Shown here: positions 36,323 to 45,053 of the stretch, one piece after another
Layout: every line of letters begins with the position of its first letter
Numbering within the stretch: the first letter of the stretch is position 1
Assembly: GCF_023518235.1 (NCBI RefSeq)
Contig: NZ_CP090423.1
Span: forward strand, 3,737,001 to 3,801,000
Length of the DNA: 64,000 nt
DNA from: Stenotrophomonas maltophilia
GTDB lineage: Bacteria > Pseudomonadota > Gammaproteobacteria > Xanthomonadales > Xanthomonadaceae
Direction: 5' to 3'
Notes under the pieces: generated by a model
What the model was told of the DNA's origin: nothing
Seen by the model: the letters and a program-made list of their open reading frames with translations, nothing else
The model's database searches: none
Position numbers and translations under genes: made by a program

Positions 36323-39313
36323 TCAGAACTTGTAGCGCACGCCGAACATGTAGCGCGGCCCGGTCTGGGTGGCATAGCGCAGCATGTTGGTATGCCGCGA
36401 GTACGTGCGCATGGTCTCATCGGTCAGGTTGATCGCTTCCAGGCTCAGTGTCAGCTGATCGTTCACCGCGTAGCTGATGTTCAGATCCAGCTGGCCGTAC
36501 GCGGCGGTGTAGTTCGGGTTCGGGCCCTGGCCGCCGATGCCGTTGAGGAACTTGTCGCGCCAGTTGTAGGCGGCGCGGATCTGCCAGGCGTTGCGGTCAT
36601 AGAAGGCCACCACGTTGGCCGAGTCGCTCAGGCCGATCATCGGGTACTGGTCACCCAGGCTGAGGTTGTTGAAGGTCAGCCCCGACTTGACCTTGGTGTA
36701 GTTGGCGGCCACGCCGAACCCGGATTGCCCGAACAGGTGCTGCACCGCCACCTCCCAGCCATCGAGGTGATCCGAATGCTGGTTGGCAGGCACGGTGATG
36801 TCGAAGCCGGCCACCGGGTCGCCCGGCTGGCCGACGATGGTGCCGGTCTTCTGCCCGGCCGAGTTGGTTCCGGTATAGGTCACACCCGGGGCACCGGCGT
36901 GGTTGGTGAAGATGTAATCGCGGATGCAGGGCATGTCGGTGGTGCCGCAGCCGGAAGCCAGCGCTTCGTTCCAGTAGGCACCACCCACCGGCGTATGCAG
37001 CGTGCCGGCGTTCTCGCGCACGATGGTATCGCTGATGAAATTCTTGATGTTCTTGCGGAAGAAGCCCACCGAAGCGTAGCTGGCCTCGCCGTAGTACCAC
37101 TCCAGCGACAGATCGAAGTTGTCCGAGATCAACGGTTCCAGGCCGGGATTGCCGCGCGAGCCGCTGCCGCCCTGGGTGCGTACGATGTCGGCCAGCGACT
37201 GCCCGCTCTGGATCTGCGTCCAGCTGGGCCGCCCCAGCGTACGACTGTAGCTGCCGCGCAGCGCCAGCGATTCGCTCAGGTCCAGCTTCAGATCCAGGTT
37301 CGGCAGCACGTAGTCGTACTTGCCCTTGCCAGCGACGAAGCCGCGGTCGGCGGCATAGTCGATGTTGAACTCGTTGGCCGAGCTCCAGCTGATGCCGGTG
37401 GGAACACGCACCAGTGCGTTGGACTCCACCTCGGTCTGCTCGTAACGCGCGCCCACGGCCACATGCAACGGCATCGACCAGTCGAAGGTGGTGCGGTACT
37501 GCAGGTAGGCGCTGCGGGTCTTCTCGGTGGTGCGGATGTCTTCGGAGTACTCGGTGGGTGCGTAATAGCAGCTCGGGCAGGCCGGATCGGACGCGCTACC
37601 CACCTGCGCGGCACGGTCGATGAGGCGGTCGAAGTCGAACACCAGGAACTGGCCGGTCAGGCGTGGATCGTTATGGCCGCTGAAGGCCTTGAAGTACCGG
37701 GCCATGTTGTCGGCGTACCAGATGTCGTCGGCGTAGTCCGAGGGCGTGCCCAGCCCGCCCCAGGTGTTGCGCTGCATGATGGCCGACGCCGAGCGGTTCT
37801 CCACCTGGGTGTGGCCGATGCCGAAATCCAGTGCCGAGTAGTCGGCGAAGCGGAAGGTACCGCGGCCCTGGTACTGCTGCACCTTGGACTTGTTGTAGCT
37901 GTTCTGGAACACCGAGCCGGTGACCAGTGCATCGGAGGCCTGCACGCCACCGGGAGGCAGGGCGATGTTGATGATGGGCAGATCGCCGCTGTAGTCGACG
38001 GTGGTGGTGCCGCGCACGAAGGCGGCCACGCCCAGCACGCCGGCCGATCCATAGGGGCTGTCCGGCTGCGATTCGGCGGTGGAGTTGTGCGCATCGAAGG
38101 ACAGGTCCAGCGCGTCGTTCACTTCCCAGTCCACGTTGAAGCCCAGCGAATGCATGCCGGTCTTGGTGGCCAGCTTGGCGCCGCCCATCGACACGTCCGA
38201 ATTGGTCATGTCTTCGCTGTAGATGATCGGCGCGGCCACCGGGCCGTTGGTCCAGGTGCTGTCACCGGGGCCGTAGTTGAACCACACCGACAGTTCGCTG
38301 CGTTGCTGCTGCACCTTGTTCTCGACATAGGTGTAGTCCAGCGTCGTGGTGACATTGTCGGCCGGCTTCCACTGGAACGTAGCCTGCGCATTGGTGCGTT
38401 GGCGCTGCACGCCATTGACGTTGTAGGCGGTGTTCTGTGGCCGGCCGTAGACATCGTCCGGGCCAGGGCGGTTGGTGATGCGGTTGGCATAGCCCTGGCC
38501 CGGCTGTGGCAGGGCGCGCCAGTCCTCGCGCTCATTGCCCTTGAACGTGGCCCAGCCCTCGGCCACGGTGGCCTGGTTGAAGCCTGAGTCACGTTCCTGG
38601 TGGCTGGCACTGAAGGCCACGCCGAAGCGGTCATCGGCGTAGCGCTGGCTGAAGATGCCCGACAGCTCGCCGGTGATGTTCGAGCCCTGCAGCGTGCGCG
38701 GCAGGTTGTCGTTGGAGGAATCGTTGACCGCTTTCAGCCCCAGGCTGATCACCGGTTCCGATTCCAGCGGGCGCAGGGTCTTGATGTTGATGGTGGCGCC
38801 GATGCCACCGGCCGGATTGTCGGCGCGGCTGGTCTTGTAGACCTCCACCGCAGACACCGACTCGGATGCCAGATTGGCGAAATCGAACGAACGCGAGCCG
38901 GACAGGCCGCCGCCGCCGTTGCCCAGGTTCGACGCCGGCATCTGGCGGCCATTCAACAGCACCAGGTTGTAGTCGGGACCGATGCCGCGCACCGTCACCT
39001 TCGAGCCTTCGCCGCTGGAGGTGCGGTCGATCGATACGCCGCTGATGCGTTGCAGCGACTCGGCCAGGTTGGTATCGGGGAACTTGCCGATGTCCTCGGC
39101 GACGATGCCATCGACCACGCCCTGGCTGTCGCGCTTGAGGTTCATCGAAGACTGCAGGCTGCCGCGGATGCCGGTGACCTGCACCGCATCGAGCGTGGTG
39201 GGATCGGCCGGCGCGGTGCCGGTGGCCTGCTGTGCCCAGGCCGGCGCCGACAGCACAGCGAGCAGGGCGGACGTGAGCATCGTCTTGCGAGGTACAGCCT
39301 TGTACGTCTTCAT
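36323..39313 (-). CDS. TonB-dependent receptor (Xanthomonas/Caulobacter carbohydrate type)
   Basis: A 996-residue outer-membrane receptor. A signal peptide of about 28 residues is followed by a TonB-box region (TTLDAVQVTGIRGSLQSS) and the plug motif SMNLKRDSQGVVDGIVAEDI GKFPDTNLAESLQRISGVSIDR, the hallmark of the TonB-Xanth-Caul subfamily. The barrel ends TQTGPRYMFGVRYKF, with a terminal Phe. Members take up oligosaccharides. The neighbours (GH3 glucosidase, sugar MFS, LacI regulator, cupin) suggest a beta-glucan or beta-glucoside ligand. GGGAGGGAGC precedes the ATG at 39313. A LacI-type palindrome lies about 90 bp upstream of the start. Confidence 0.92.
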   Translation of the reverse strand: MKTYKAVPRKTMLTSALLAVLSAPAWAQQATGTAPADPTTLDAVQVTGIRGSLQSSMNLKRDSQGVVDGIVAEDIGKFPDTNLAESLQRISGVSIDRTSSGEGSKVTVRGIGPDYNLVLLNGRQMPASNLGNGGGGLSGSRSFDFANLASESVSAVEVYKTSRADNPAGGIGATINIKTLRPLESEPVISLGLKAVNDSSNDNLPRTLQGSNITGELSGIFSQRYADDRFGVAFSASHQERDSGFNQATVAEGWATFKGNEREDWRALPQPGQGYANRITNRPGPDDVYGRPQNTAYNVNGVQRQRTNAQATFQWKPADNVTTTLDYTYVENKVQQQRSELSVWFNYGPGDSTWTNGPVAAPIIYSEDMTNSDVSMGGAKLATKTGMHSLGFNVDWEVNDALDLSFDAHNSTAESQPDSPYGSAGVLGVAAFVRGTTTVDYSGDLPIINIALPPGGVQASDALVTGSVFQNSYNKSKVQQYQGRGTFRFADYSALDFGIGHTQVENRSASAIMQRNTWGGLGTPSDYADDIWYADNMARYFKAFSGHNDPRLTGQFLVFDFDRLIDRAAQVGSASDPACPSCYYAPTEYSEDIRTTEKTRSAYLQYRTTFDWSMPLHVAVGARYEQTEVESNALVRVPTGISWSSANEFNIDYAADRGFVAGKGKYDYVLPNLDLKLDLSESLALRGSYSRTLGRPSWTQIQSGQSLADIVRTQGGSGSRGNPGLEPLISDNFDLSLEWYYGEASYASVGFFRKNIKNFISDTIVRENAGTLHTPVGGAYWNEALASGCGTTDMPCIRDYIFTNHAGAPGVTYTGTNSAGQKTGTIVGQPGDPVAGFDITVPANQHSDHLDGWEVAVQHLFGQSGFGVAANYTKVKSGLTFNNLSLGDQYPMIGLSDSANVVAFYDRNAWQIRAAYNWRDKFLNGIGGQGPNPNYTAAYGQLDLNISYAVNDQLTLSLEAINLTDETMRTYSRHTNMLRYATQTGPRYMFGVRYKF

Positions 39314-39401
39314 GGAAGCTCCCTCCCCAGGGAATTCGGTGGTGGCGATCCTGCGTCGTCTCAATCACGGGTCACTGCGTGTGGCCGGATTGGAGCCACG
39401 G

Positions 39402-39417
39402 TTGACAGCGTTGTCAA
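39402..39417. promoter_or_regulatory. LacI-type operator, TonB receptor side
   Basis: TTGACAGCGTTGTCAA is a near-perfect 16-bp palindrome with a central CG, as expected for LacI-family operators. It lies about 90 bp upstream of the TonB receptor start and matches the other three sites in this locus. Confidence 0.7.
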
Positions 39418-39538
39418 CAAACTGCCATCAAGAGCGCCACGCAGGCGGCCGCGCAGGTCCGCATGTAACCGTTGCCATGAACGTGCCTGCAGCAGTGAAT
39501 TGCCTTGTTTGACGGCATTCGCAGCTGTTTTTGCGGCA

Positions 39539-39552
39539 TGACAGCGCTGCCA
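39539..39552. promoter_or_regulatory. LacI-type operator, sugar transporter side (distal)
   Basis: TGACAGCGCTGCCA differs at one base from the perfect palindrome TGACAGCGCTGTCA at 42274. It lies in the 410-bp divergent space between the TonB receptor and MFS genes; the rest of that space has no gene. Confidence 0.65.
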
Positions 39553-39639
39553 ATCCGAATGCGGAAAATCGTTGTGCGGTGCAAAACGAAACTGCGCGGA
39601 GCGGGTGCAGGTGGGGACACAGCGCAGGATCCGGCAGTC

Positions 39640-39653
39640 TGACAGCGCTGGAC
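39640..39653. promoter_or_regulatory. LacI-type operator, sugar transporter side (proximal)
   Basis: TGACAGCGCTGGAC keeps the left arm and centre of the palindrome. It lies about 70 bp upstream of the MFS start codon, where a repressor would block transcription. Confidence 0.6.
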
Positions 39654-39723
39654 AGTGCCGATGACCCATGCATGTCCTGCGTGACCCTTTGATGGCTTCG
39701 AACACTGACCGGGAGGACAGGCA

Positions 39724-41001
39724 TTGGACACAGCAACGACCGTTCGCGGACACCACATCCAGGGCAACACGCGCGCACTGGCGGTGGTCACCGCGATATT
39801 CTTCATGTGGGGATTTCTCACCTGCCTCAACGACATCCTCATTCCGCACCTGAAAGCCGCGTTCGCGCTGACCTGGGTGCAGGCGATGCTGGTCCAGTTC
39901 ACCTTCTTCGGTGCCTACTTCCTGATGTCCCTGCCGGCAGGGCGGCTGGTCGCGGCAGTGGGCTACAAGCGTGGCATCGTGGCCGGGCTGGCCATCGCCG
40001 GTATCGGCGCACTGCTGTTCTGGCCGGCGGCGGCCGCGCATGTCTACGGCCTGTTCCTGACGGCACTGTTCGTGCTGGCCACCGGCATCACCGTGCTGCA
40101 GGTGGCGGCCAATCCCTACGTTGCGCTGCTGGGCGACGAGCGCACCAGCTCCAGTCGGCTGACCCTGGCGCAATCGATGAACTCGCTGGGAACCACTCTG
40201 GCGCCGCTGTTCGGCGGACTGCTGATCCTGTCGGCGCAGCCGCGCAGCGAGCAACAGCTGGCGCTGCTGCCCACGGCCGACGCACTGGCCTACCGCGCCG
40301 CCGAGGCGCAATCGGTCCAGCTGCCGTACTTTGGCCTGGCGGTGGTGCTGTTCCTGCTGGCGGCGGCGATCTGGATGTTCCGCCTGCCCACCATCGCCGG
40401 TGTTGAAGACAGCCGCGGCACCCAGGGCCGCGTCTGGGACGCGCTGCACCACCGTCATCTGCGGCTGGGCGTGCTGGCCATCTTCTTCTATGTGGGGGCT
40501 GAAGTTTCCATCGGCAGCGTGCTGGTCAATTTCCTGTCCTCGCCGGGCATCGGCCAGGGCATGAGCGAACAGGAAGCCACCGGCTACGTATCGCTGTACT
40601 GGGGTGGCGCGCTGGTCGGACGCCTGCTGGGCGCAGCCTTGCTGGCGCGGCTGGACGCCCGCCATCTGCTGGGCGGGTTCGCGCTGGTGGTGGTGCTTCT
40701 GCTGGGCATCACCGCAACCACGGGTGGCGGGCTGGCGACGTGGGCCGTAGTGAGCATCGGTCTGTTCAACTCGATCATGTTCCCCACCCTCTTCGCCCTG
40801 GCCATCGCCCGCCTCGGCGCGCTCACCGGCCAGGCCTCGAGCCTGCTGGTGATGGCCATCGTCGGCGGCGCGGTCATTCCGCTGGCGATGGGCTGGCTGG
40901 CCGATCATCATGGCCTGCAGCTGTCGTTCCTGCTGCCGGCGCTGTGCTATCTGTACATCGCCTTCTACGCGTGGAATGGCTCACGGCTGCGGGCGCCATG
41001 A
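39724..41001 (+). CDS. Sugar MFS transporter (glucose/galactose, FucP-like)
   Basis: A 425-residue, 12-helix major facilitator protein. It has the FucP/GluP-group segments FFMWGFLTCLNDILIPHLKAAF, FFGAYFLMSLPAGRLVAAVGYKRG, LQVAANPYVALLG and SRLTLAQSMNSLGTTLAPLFGG. The start is a TTG at 39724 with an excellent GGAGG at 39712-39716; the nearest upstream ATG (39692) is out of frame. It would import the glucose released by the GH3 enzyme. Two LacI-type palindromes lie upstream. It is convergent with the LacI gene, 17 bp away. Confidence 0.9.
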   Translation: MDTATTVRGHHIQGNTRALAVVTAIFFMWGFLTCLNDILIPHLKAAFALTWVQAMLVQFTFFGAYFLMSLPAGRLVAAVGYKRGIVAGLAIAGIGALLFWPAAAAHVYGLFLTALFVLATGITVLQVAANPYVALLGDERTSSSRLTLAQSMNSLGTTLAPLFGGLLILSAQPRSEQQLALLPTADALAYRAAEAQSVQLPYFGLAVVLFLLAAAIWMFRLPTIAGVEDSRGTQGRVWDALHHRHLRLGVLAIFFYVGAEVSIGSVLVNFLSSPGIGQGMSEQEATGYVSLYWGGALVGRLLGAALLARLDARHLLGGFALVVVLLLGITATTGGGLATWAVVSIGLFNSIMFPTLFALAIARLGALTGQASSLLVMAIVGGAVIPLAMGWLADHHGLQLSFLLPALCYLYIAFYAWNGSRLRAP

Positions 41002-41018
41002 GCCACCCCCAGACCACC

Positions 41019-42026
41019 TCAGCGCCGGCGTGGCGGCGCGGTGGATTCGCGCTCGAGCACGGTGTGCTCGACGGTGATCATGCGCCCGGCCAGGTCGACA
41101 CGGATGTGCTCGATCAGTTGTTCGGTGGCCAACCGGCCCATGTGCGAGGTCGGCTGCCGCACGGTGGTCAGTGCCGGGTAGATGTGGCCGGCGATCGGCG
41201 TATCGTCGAAGCCGCACACCGACAGGTCGCGCGGGACGCGCAACCCGCGCTCGCCGGCAACTCGGTACACGGCTGCGGCCATGTCATCGTTGGCGGCGAA
41301 GATCGCCGTCGGCGGAGGGTCCAGGTCGAGCAGGGCATTGGCGGCATCCACGCCGGACTCGAACGAGAACTGGCCGTTGACCACCAGCTGCGGGTCGTAG
41401 GCGATGCCGGCATCACGCAGTGCCTGGCGGTAGCCGGCATGGCGCCACTGGCAGGCGCCGTGCGCACGCGGGCCCTTGATGTGGCCGATGCGGCGGTGGC
41501 CCTGCGCGACCAGATGGCCGATCAGTTCAACCACGGCGGTGGTTTCATCCATGCGCACGCCGATGCGGCCTTCAGGGTGCCGCGGTGCAATGCAGGCGAA
41601 CGGAATCCCGTGCTCTTCCAGGTACGACAGCACCACCTCGTCATCGGTCAGCGGCGGGATCAGCACTACCCCATCCGGGCGCGAGTTCTCGAACAATGCT
41701 GCCAGGTCGGGCTGGGTGCGGCGGCCGGTGCCGACCGGCCCCAGGATCAGGTTGTAGTGCTGCGCATGGCAGGCTTCCAGCATGCCGCTCTGGATCTCCA
41801 TCAGGTAGTTGCGCGAGGGATTGTTGTAGACCAGCGCCAACGCGTACGAACGCTGGCCGGCCAGGCTGCGCGCCGACGGGTTGGGCTTGTAGCCCAGCCG
41901 TGCCACGGCCGCCAGCACCCGCTCGCGCGTCTGTTCGCGCACGTTGGGCTCATGGTTGAGCACGCGGGACACGGTCTTGATCGAAACCCCGGCAACGGCG
42001 GCCACATCCTCGATTCGACTGCGCAT
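41019..42026 (-). CDS. LacI family transcriptional regulator
   Basis: A 335-residue repressor. The N-terminal helix-turn-helix is IEDVAAVAGVSIKTVSRVLN (residues 5-24), followed by the hinge (NPSARSLAGQRSYALAL) and the periplasmic-binding-protein-like sensor domain (60-325), including IFAANDDMAAAVYRVAGERG. It is divergent from the GH3 gene and convergent with the MFS gene. The palindromes TGACAGCGCTGTCA near the GH3, MFS and TonB genes are its likely operators. The inducer is probably a product of glucan breakdown; that is inference. Confidence 0.92.
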   Translation of the reverse strand: MRSRIEDVAAVAGVSIKTVSRVLNHEPNVREQTRERVLAAVARLGYKPNPSARSLAGQRSYALALVYNNPSRNYLMEIQSGMLEACHAQHYNLILGPVGTGRRTQPDLAALFENSRPDGVVLIPPLTDDEVVLSYLEEHGIPFACIAPRHPEGRIGVRMDETTAVVELIGHLVAQGHRRIGHIKGPRAHGACQWRHAGYRQALRDAGIAYDPQLVVNGQFSFESGVDAANALLDLDPPPTAIFAANDDMAAAVYRVAGERGLRVPRDLSVCGFDDTPIAGHIYPALTTVRQPTSHMGRLATEQLIEHIRVDLAGRMITVEHTVLERESTAPPRRR

Positions 42027-42273
42027 GGTGCGATGGATCCTCCTGGAAGGCGGCGGGCACGCGGCGATGGTAGTGCGTGGCGGCCCGGTCGGTGTTGCCG
42101 AAGCAGGCGGATGTTGCCACGACATGCGGTGCGCTGGCACGTCCCGATTCCTTGTCGCGATGCAGCACCCGGGCACCACTGTAGCGCGCCTGCAACGCGC
42201 CAGGGCCCGTGGTTGCGCGACCGCCACCGCCCTGCGCTCGAACAACGATTGACAGTGCGCAGGCAGACTTATA

Positions 42274-42287
42274 TGACAGCGCTGTCA
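42274..42287. promoter_or_regulatory. LacI-type operator, GH3 glucosidase side
   Basis: TGACAGCGCTGTCA is a perfect 14-bp palindrome 81 bp upstream of the GH3 start codon. It is the best match among the four sites in this locus. The remainder of the 341-bp lacI-GH3 space has no gene. Confidence 0.78.
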
Positions 42288-42367
42288 GGAACGTTGCGCG
42301 AATGTCCGCGCTGTCGTGCTGCTGCAGGCCCGCACGCCAGGAACATCATCCACGGAGGTAGAGCCCA

Positions 42368-44899
42368 GTGAATCGCCCCACCCAGACCCTTCTTGCCAGT
42401 TGTCTGCTGGCTGCCCTTGCCGTCCCCGCCGGTGCCGCACCGGCCAGTGGCGAACACCTGCAGGACTGGCCGCGCGTGCACAGCGCGATCGCCACCGACG
42501 CGGACATCGAACGCCGCGTGCAGACCATCCTTGCGCAGATGACGCTGGCGCAGAAGATCGGGCAGATGACCCAGGCCGAGATCAAGACGATCACGCCGGA
42601 ACAGGTACGCCAGTACTACATCGGCTCGGTGCTCAACGGCGGCGGTTCCTGGCCGGGCATGGACAAGCACGCCGGCGTGCAGGCCTGGCTGACGCTGGCC
42701 GATGCCTACCACGCTGCGTCGCTGGCCACCGACGCAAAGACGCCGGTGCCGGTGATCTGGGGTACCGATGCGGTGCACGGCCACAACAACGTCCTTGGCG
42801 CCACTCTGTTCCCGCACAACATCGGCCTGGGCGCGGCCGGCGATGCCGAACTGATCGAGCGCATCGGCGAGGCGACTGCGCGCTCGGTGCGCGCCACCGG
42901 TATCGGCTGGGTGTTCGCGCCGACCCTGGCAGTCGCCCACGATCCGCGTTGGGGCCGCACCTATGAAAGCTATTCGTCCGACCCCAGCGTGATCCGTCGC
43001 TTCGCCCACGCCTACGTCAAGGGCGCGCAGGGTACGTTCAAGGATGACGGCAACGTGATCACCACGGCCAAGCACTATCTGGGAGATGGCGCCACCGACA
43101 ATGGCCGCGACCAGGGCGAGGCGCTGGTCGACAAGGCCACCATGATCAATGTTCACGCGCAGGGCTACTACGGCGCACTGGGCGAAGGCGCACAGACGGT
43201 GATGGCCTCGTTCAACAGCTGGAACGACCGCGCGGCGGGGATCGACTACGGAAAAATGCATGGCAGCAAGGCGCTGCTGACCGATGCGCTGAAGGACAAG
43301 ATGGGCTTCGACGGCTTCGTCGTCTCCGACTGGAACGGCATCGCCCAGGTGCCGGGCTGCCGCAACGACAGCTGCGCACAGGCGATCAATGCCGGCATCG
43401 ACATGGTGATGGTGCCCGATGACTGGAAGGCGTTCATCGCCAACACCACCGCGCAGGTGCAGAGCGGCGAGATTCCGATGGCGCGCATCGATGATGCAGT
43501 GACGCGCATCCTTCGGGTGAAGCTGCGCGCCGGCCTGTTCGAGCACAAGCCGTCCGACAGCCGCTATGCCGGCGATCCCGATGCCGTGCAGCACCGCGCG
43601 CTGGCCCGGCGCGCGGTGCGCGAATCGCTGGTGCTGCTGAAGAACGAAGGCCAGGCCCTGCCGCTGCGCCGCGACGCGCGCGTGCTGGTGGTGGGCAAGG
43701 GGGCCGACAACATCGGCGACCAGTCCGGGGGCTGGTCGCTGACCTGGCAGGGTACCGAGAACAGGAACGCCGACTTCCCCAACGCCGATTCGGTGCTGGC
43801 GGCACTGCGAGCGGAACTCGGCGCAGACAAGATCAGCTTCAGCGCCGATGGCCAGGGCATTGACCCGAAGGCCTTCGACGTGGTGCTGGCGGTGATCGGT
43901 GAAACGCCCTACGCCGAGACCAACGGCGACATCCTGCCCTCCGACACGGTCAGCCACAGCCGCGCCTACCCGCAGGACCTGGCGGTGCTGAAGGCCGCCG
44001 CAGCCACCGGCAAGCCGGTGGTGACGGTCTACCTGTCCGGGCGGCCGATGTACACCAACGACCTGCTCAACCTGTCCAGCGCCTTCGTGGCGGCGTGGCT
44101 GCCCGGTACCGAAGGCAAGGGCGTGACCGATGTGCTGGTGGTCGGCAAGGATGGCAAGCCCGCGCACGACTTCCGTGGCCGCCTGAGCTTCCCGTGGCCG
44201 GGCGCGCCGTGCCCGGCGCCGATCGACCGACCCGATGCGGGCAAGCCTGCGCTGTTCGCGCTCGGCTATGGCCTGAGTTACGCCAAGGGCGGCAAGGTCG
44301 CGCGGCTCGACGAGGCCACCCCGGACAGCTGTGGCGAAGTGACCGTGCTGCCGATCTTCAACCGCGCCGACACGCCGCCGTTCGCGCTGCACGTGGCCGT
44401 CGGCGGTGCCACCCAGCCGCTGGGCAATGATCTGAATGCCACGCTGCGCTGGCCTGCCGGCAAGCCGGTGGTGCAGGTGCGTACCGTGCAGGTGAACACC
44501 CAGCAGGATGCCAGGGAGGTGACCTGGCTGGCGCCCGCGCAGCTGATTGCGCGCAGCACCTCACGTCGCAATCTCGGCGCACTGGCACGCAGCAACGGCG
44601 CGCTGCAGTTCGACGTGCAGCTGGTGAAGCGCCCGGCGTCGGCGGTGAGGGTGACCATGCAGTGCGGTACCGGTTGCGAGGGCGGGGTGGATATCGCCCC
44701 GCTGCTGGGCAAGCTCTCTCCCGGCCAGAAACAGACGGTGACCGTGCCGCTGGCGTGCTTCGCCAGGCAGGGGGTGGATCTGGGCGCGGTGGAGGCGCCG
44801 TTCGTGGTGAGCGCGGACAAGCCGTTCGCGGCGGCCTTCACCCAGGTCAAGCTGACCGCCAACACGGCCAATGCCGAGGGGGCCGTGGCCTGCCCGTAA
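42368..44899 (+). CDS. Secreted GH3 beta-glucosidase (exo-1,3/1,4-beta-glucan glucohydrolase)
   Basis: An 843-residue glycoside hydrolase family 3 enzyme. A signal peptide of about 23 residues (LLASCLLAALAVPAGA) precedes the (beta/alpha)8 domain, with KIGQMTQAE, VIWGTDAVHGHNN, AKHYLGDGAT and the nucleophile motif GFVVSDWNG (Asp about 318). The alpha/beta-sandwich domain follows (VRESLVLLKNEGQALPL, LSGRPMYTNDLL), then a C-terminal domain of about 170 residues. It releases glucose from the non-reducing end of beta-glucans or cello-oligosaccharides, probably in the periplasm. GTG start with GGAGGT at 42354-42359. LacI palindrome upstream. Confidence 0.93.
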   Translation: MNRPTQTLLASCLLAALAVPAGAAPASGEHLQDWPRVHSAIATDADIERRVQTILAQMTLAQKIGQMTQAEIKTITPEQVRQYYIGSVLNGGGSWPGMDKHAGVQAWLTLADAYHAASLATDAKTPVPVIWGTDAVHGHNNVLGATLFPHNIGLGAAGDAELIERIGEATARSVRATGIGWVFAPTLAVAHDPRWGRTYESYSSDPSVIRRFAHAYVKGAQGTFKDDGNVITTAKHYLGDGATDNGRDQGEALVDKATMINVHAQGYYGALGEGAQTVMASFNSWNDRAAGIDYGKMHGSKALLTDALKDKMGFDGFVVSDWNGIAQVPGCRNDSCAQAINAGIDMVMVPDDWKAFIANTTAQVQSGEIPMARIDDAVTRILRVKLRAGLFEHKPSDSRYAGDPDAVQHRALARRAVRESLVLLKNEGQALPLRRDARVLVVGKGADNIGDQSGGWSLTWQGTENRNADFPNADSVLAALRAELGADKISFSADGQGIDPKAFDVVLAVIGETPYAETNGDILPSDTVSHSRAYPQDLAVLKAAAATGKPVVTVYLSGRPMYTNDLLNLSSAFVAAWLPGTEGKGVTDVLVVGKDGKPAHDFRGRLSFPWPGAPCPAPIDRPDAGKPALFALGYGLSYAKGGKVARLDEATPDSCGEVTVLPIFNRADTPPFALHVAVGGATQPLGNDLNATLRWPAGKPVVQVRTVQVNTQQDAREVTWLAPAQLIARSTSRRNLGALARSNGALQFDVQLVKRPASAVRVTMQCGTGCEGGVDIAPLLGKLSPGQKQTVTVPLACFARQGVDLGAVEAPFVVSADKPFAAAFTQVKLTANTANAEGAVACP

Positions 44900-44906
44900 G
44901 CCGAAG

Positions 44907-45008
44907 GTAGCGCCGGGCCATGCCCGGCGTGTCCGTCATCGCGCCCGGGATGTATTTCGCCGGGCATGGCCCGGCGCTTCCGGTAGATCCACGCCATGCG
45001 TGGATGCG
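44907..45008. repeat. SMAG pair plus GTAG hairpin after the GH3 gene
   Basis: GTAGCGCCGGGCCATGCCC at 44907 has an inverted partner ending about 44982, where the expected CTAC is degenerate (CTTC). It is followed directly by GTAG-ATCCACGC-CAT-GCGTGGAT at about 44982-45005. It is a compound of two palindrome types that also occur singly elsewhere in the window. Confidence 0.75.
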
Positions 45009-45021
45009 GCGTTCCCAAGCC

Positions 45022-45050
45022 CAAAAAAAGCCCCGCAATGCGGGGCTTCT
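45022..45050 (-). terminator. Intrinsic terminator of rho
   Basis: Read on the minus strand, AAGCCCCGC-ATT-GCGGGGCTT is followed by TTTTT. A weaker T-rich tract (TTCTTTCTT) follows on the plus strand, so it may also stop transcripts from the GH3 gene. Confidence 0.9.
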
Positions 45051-45053
45051 TTC

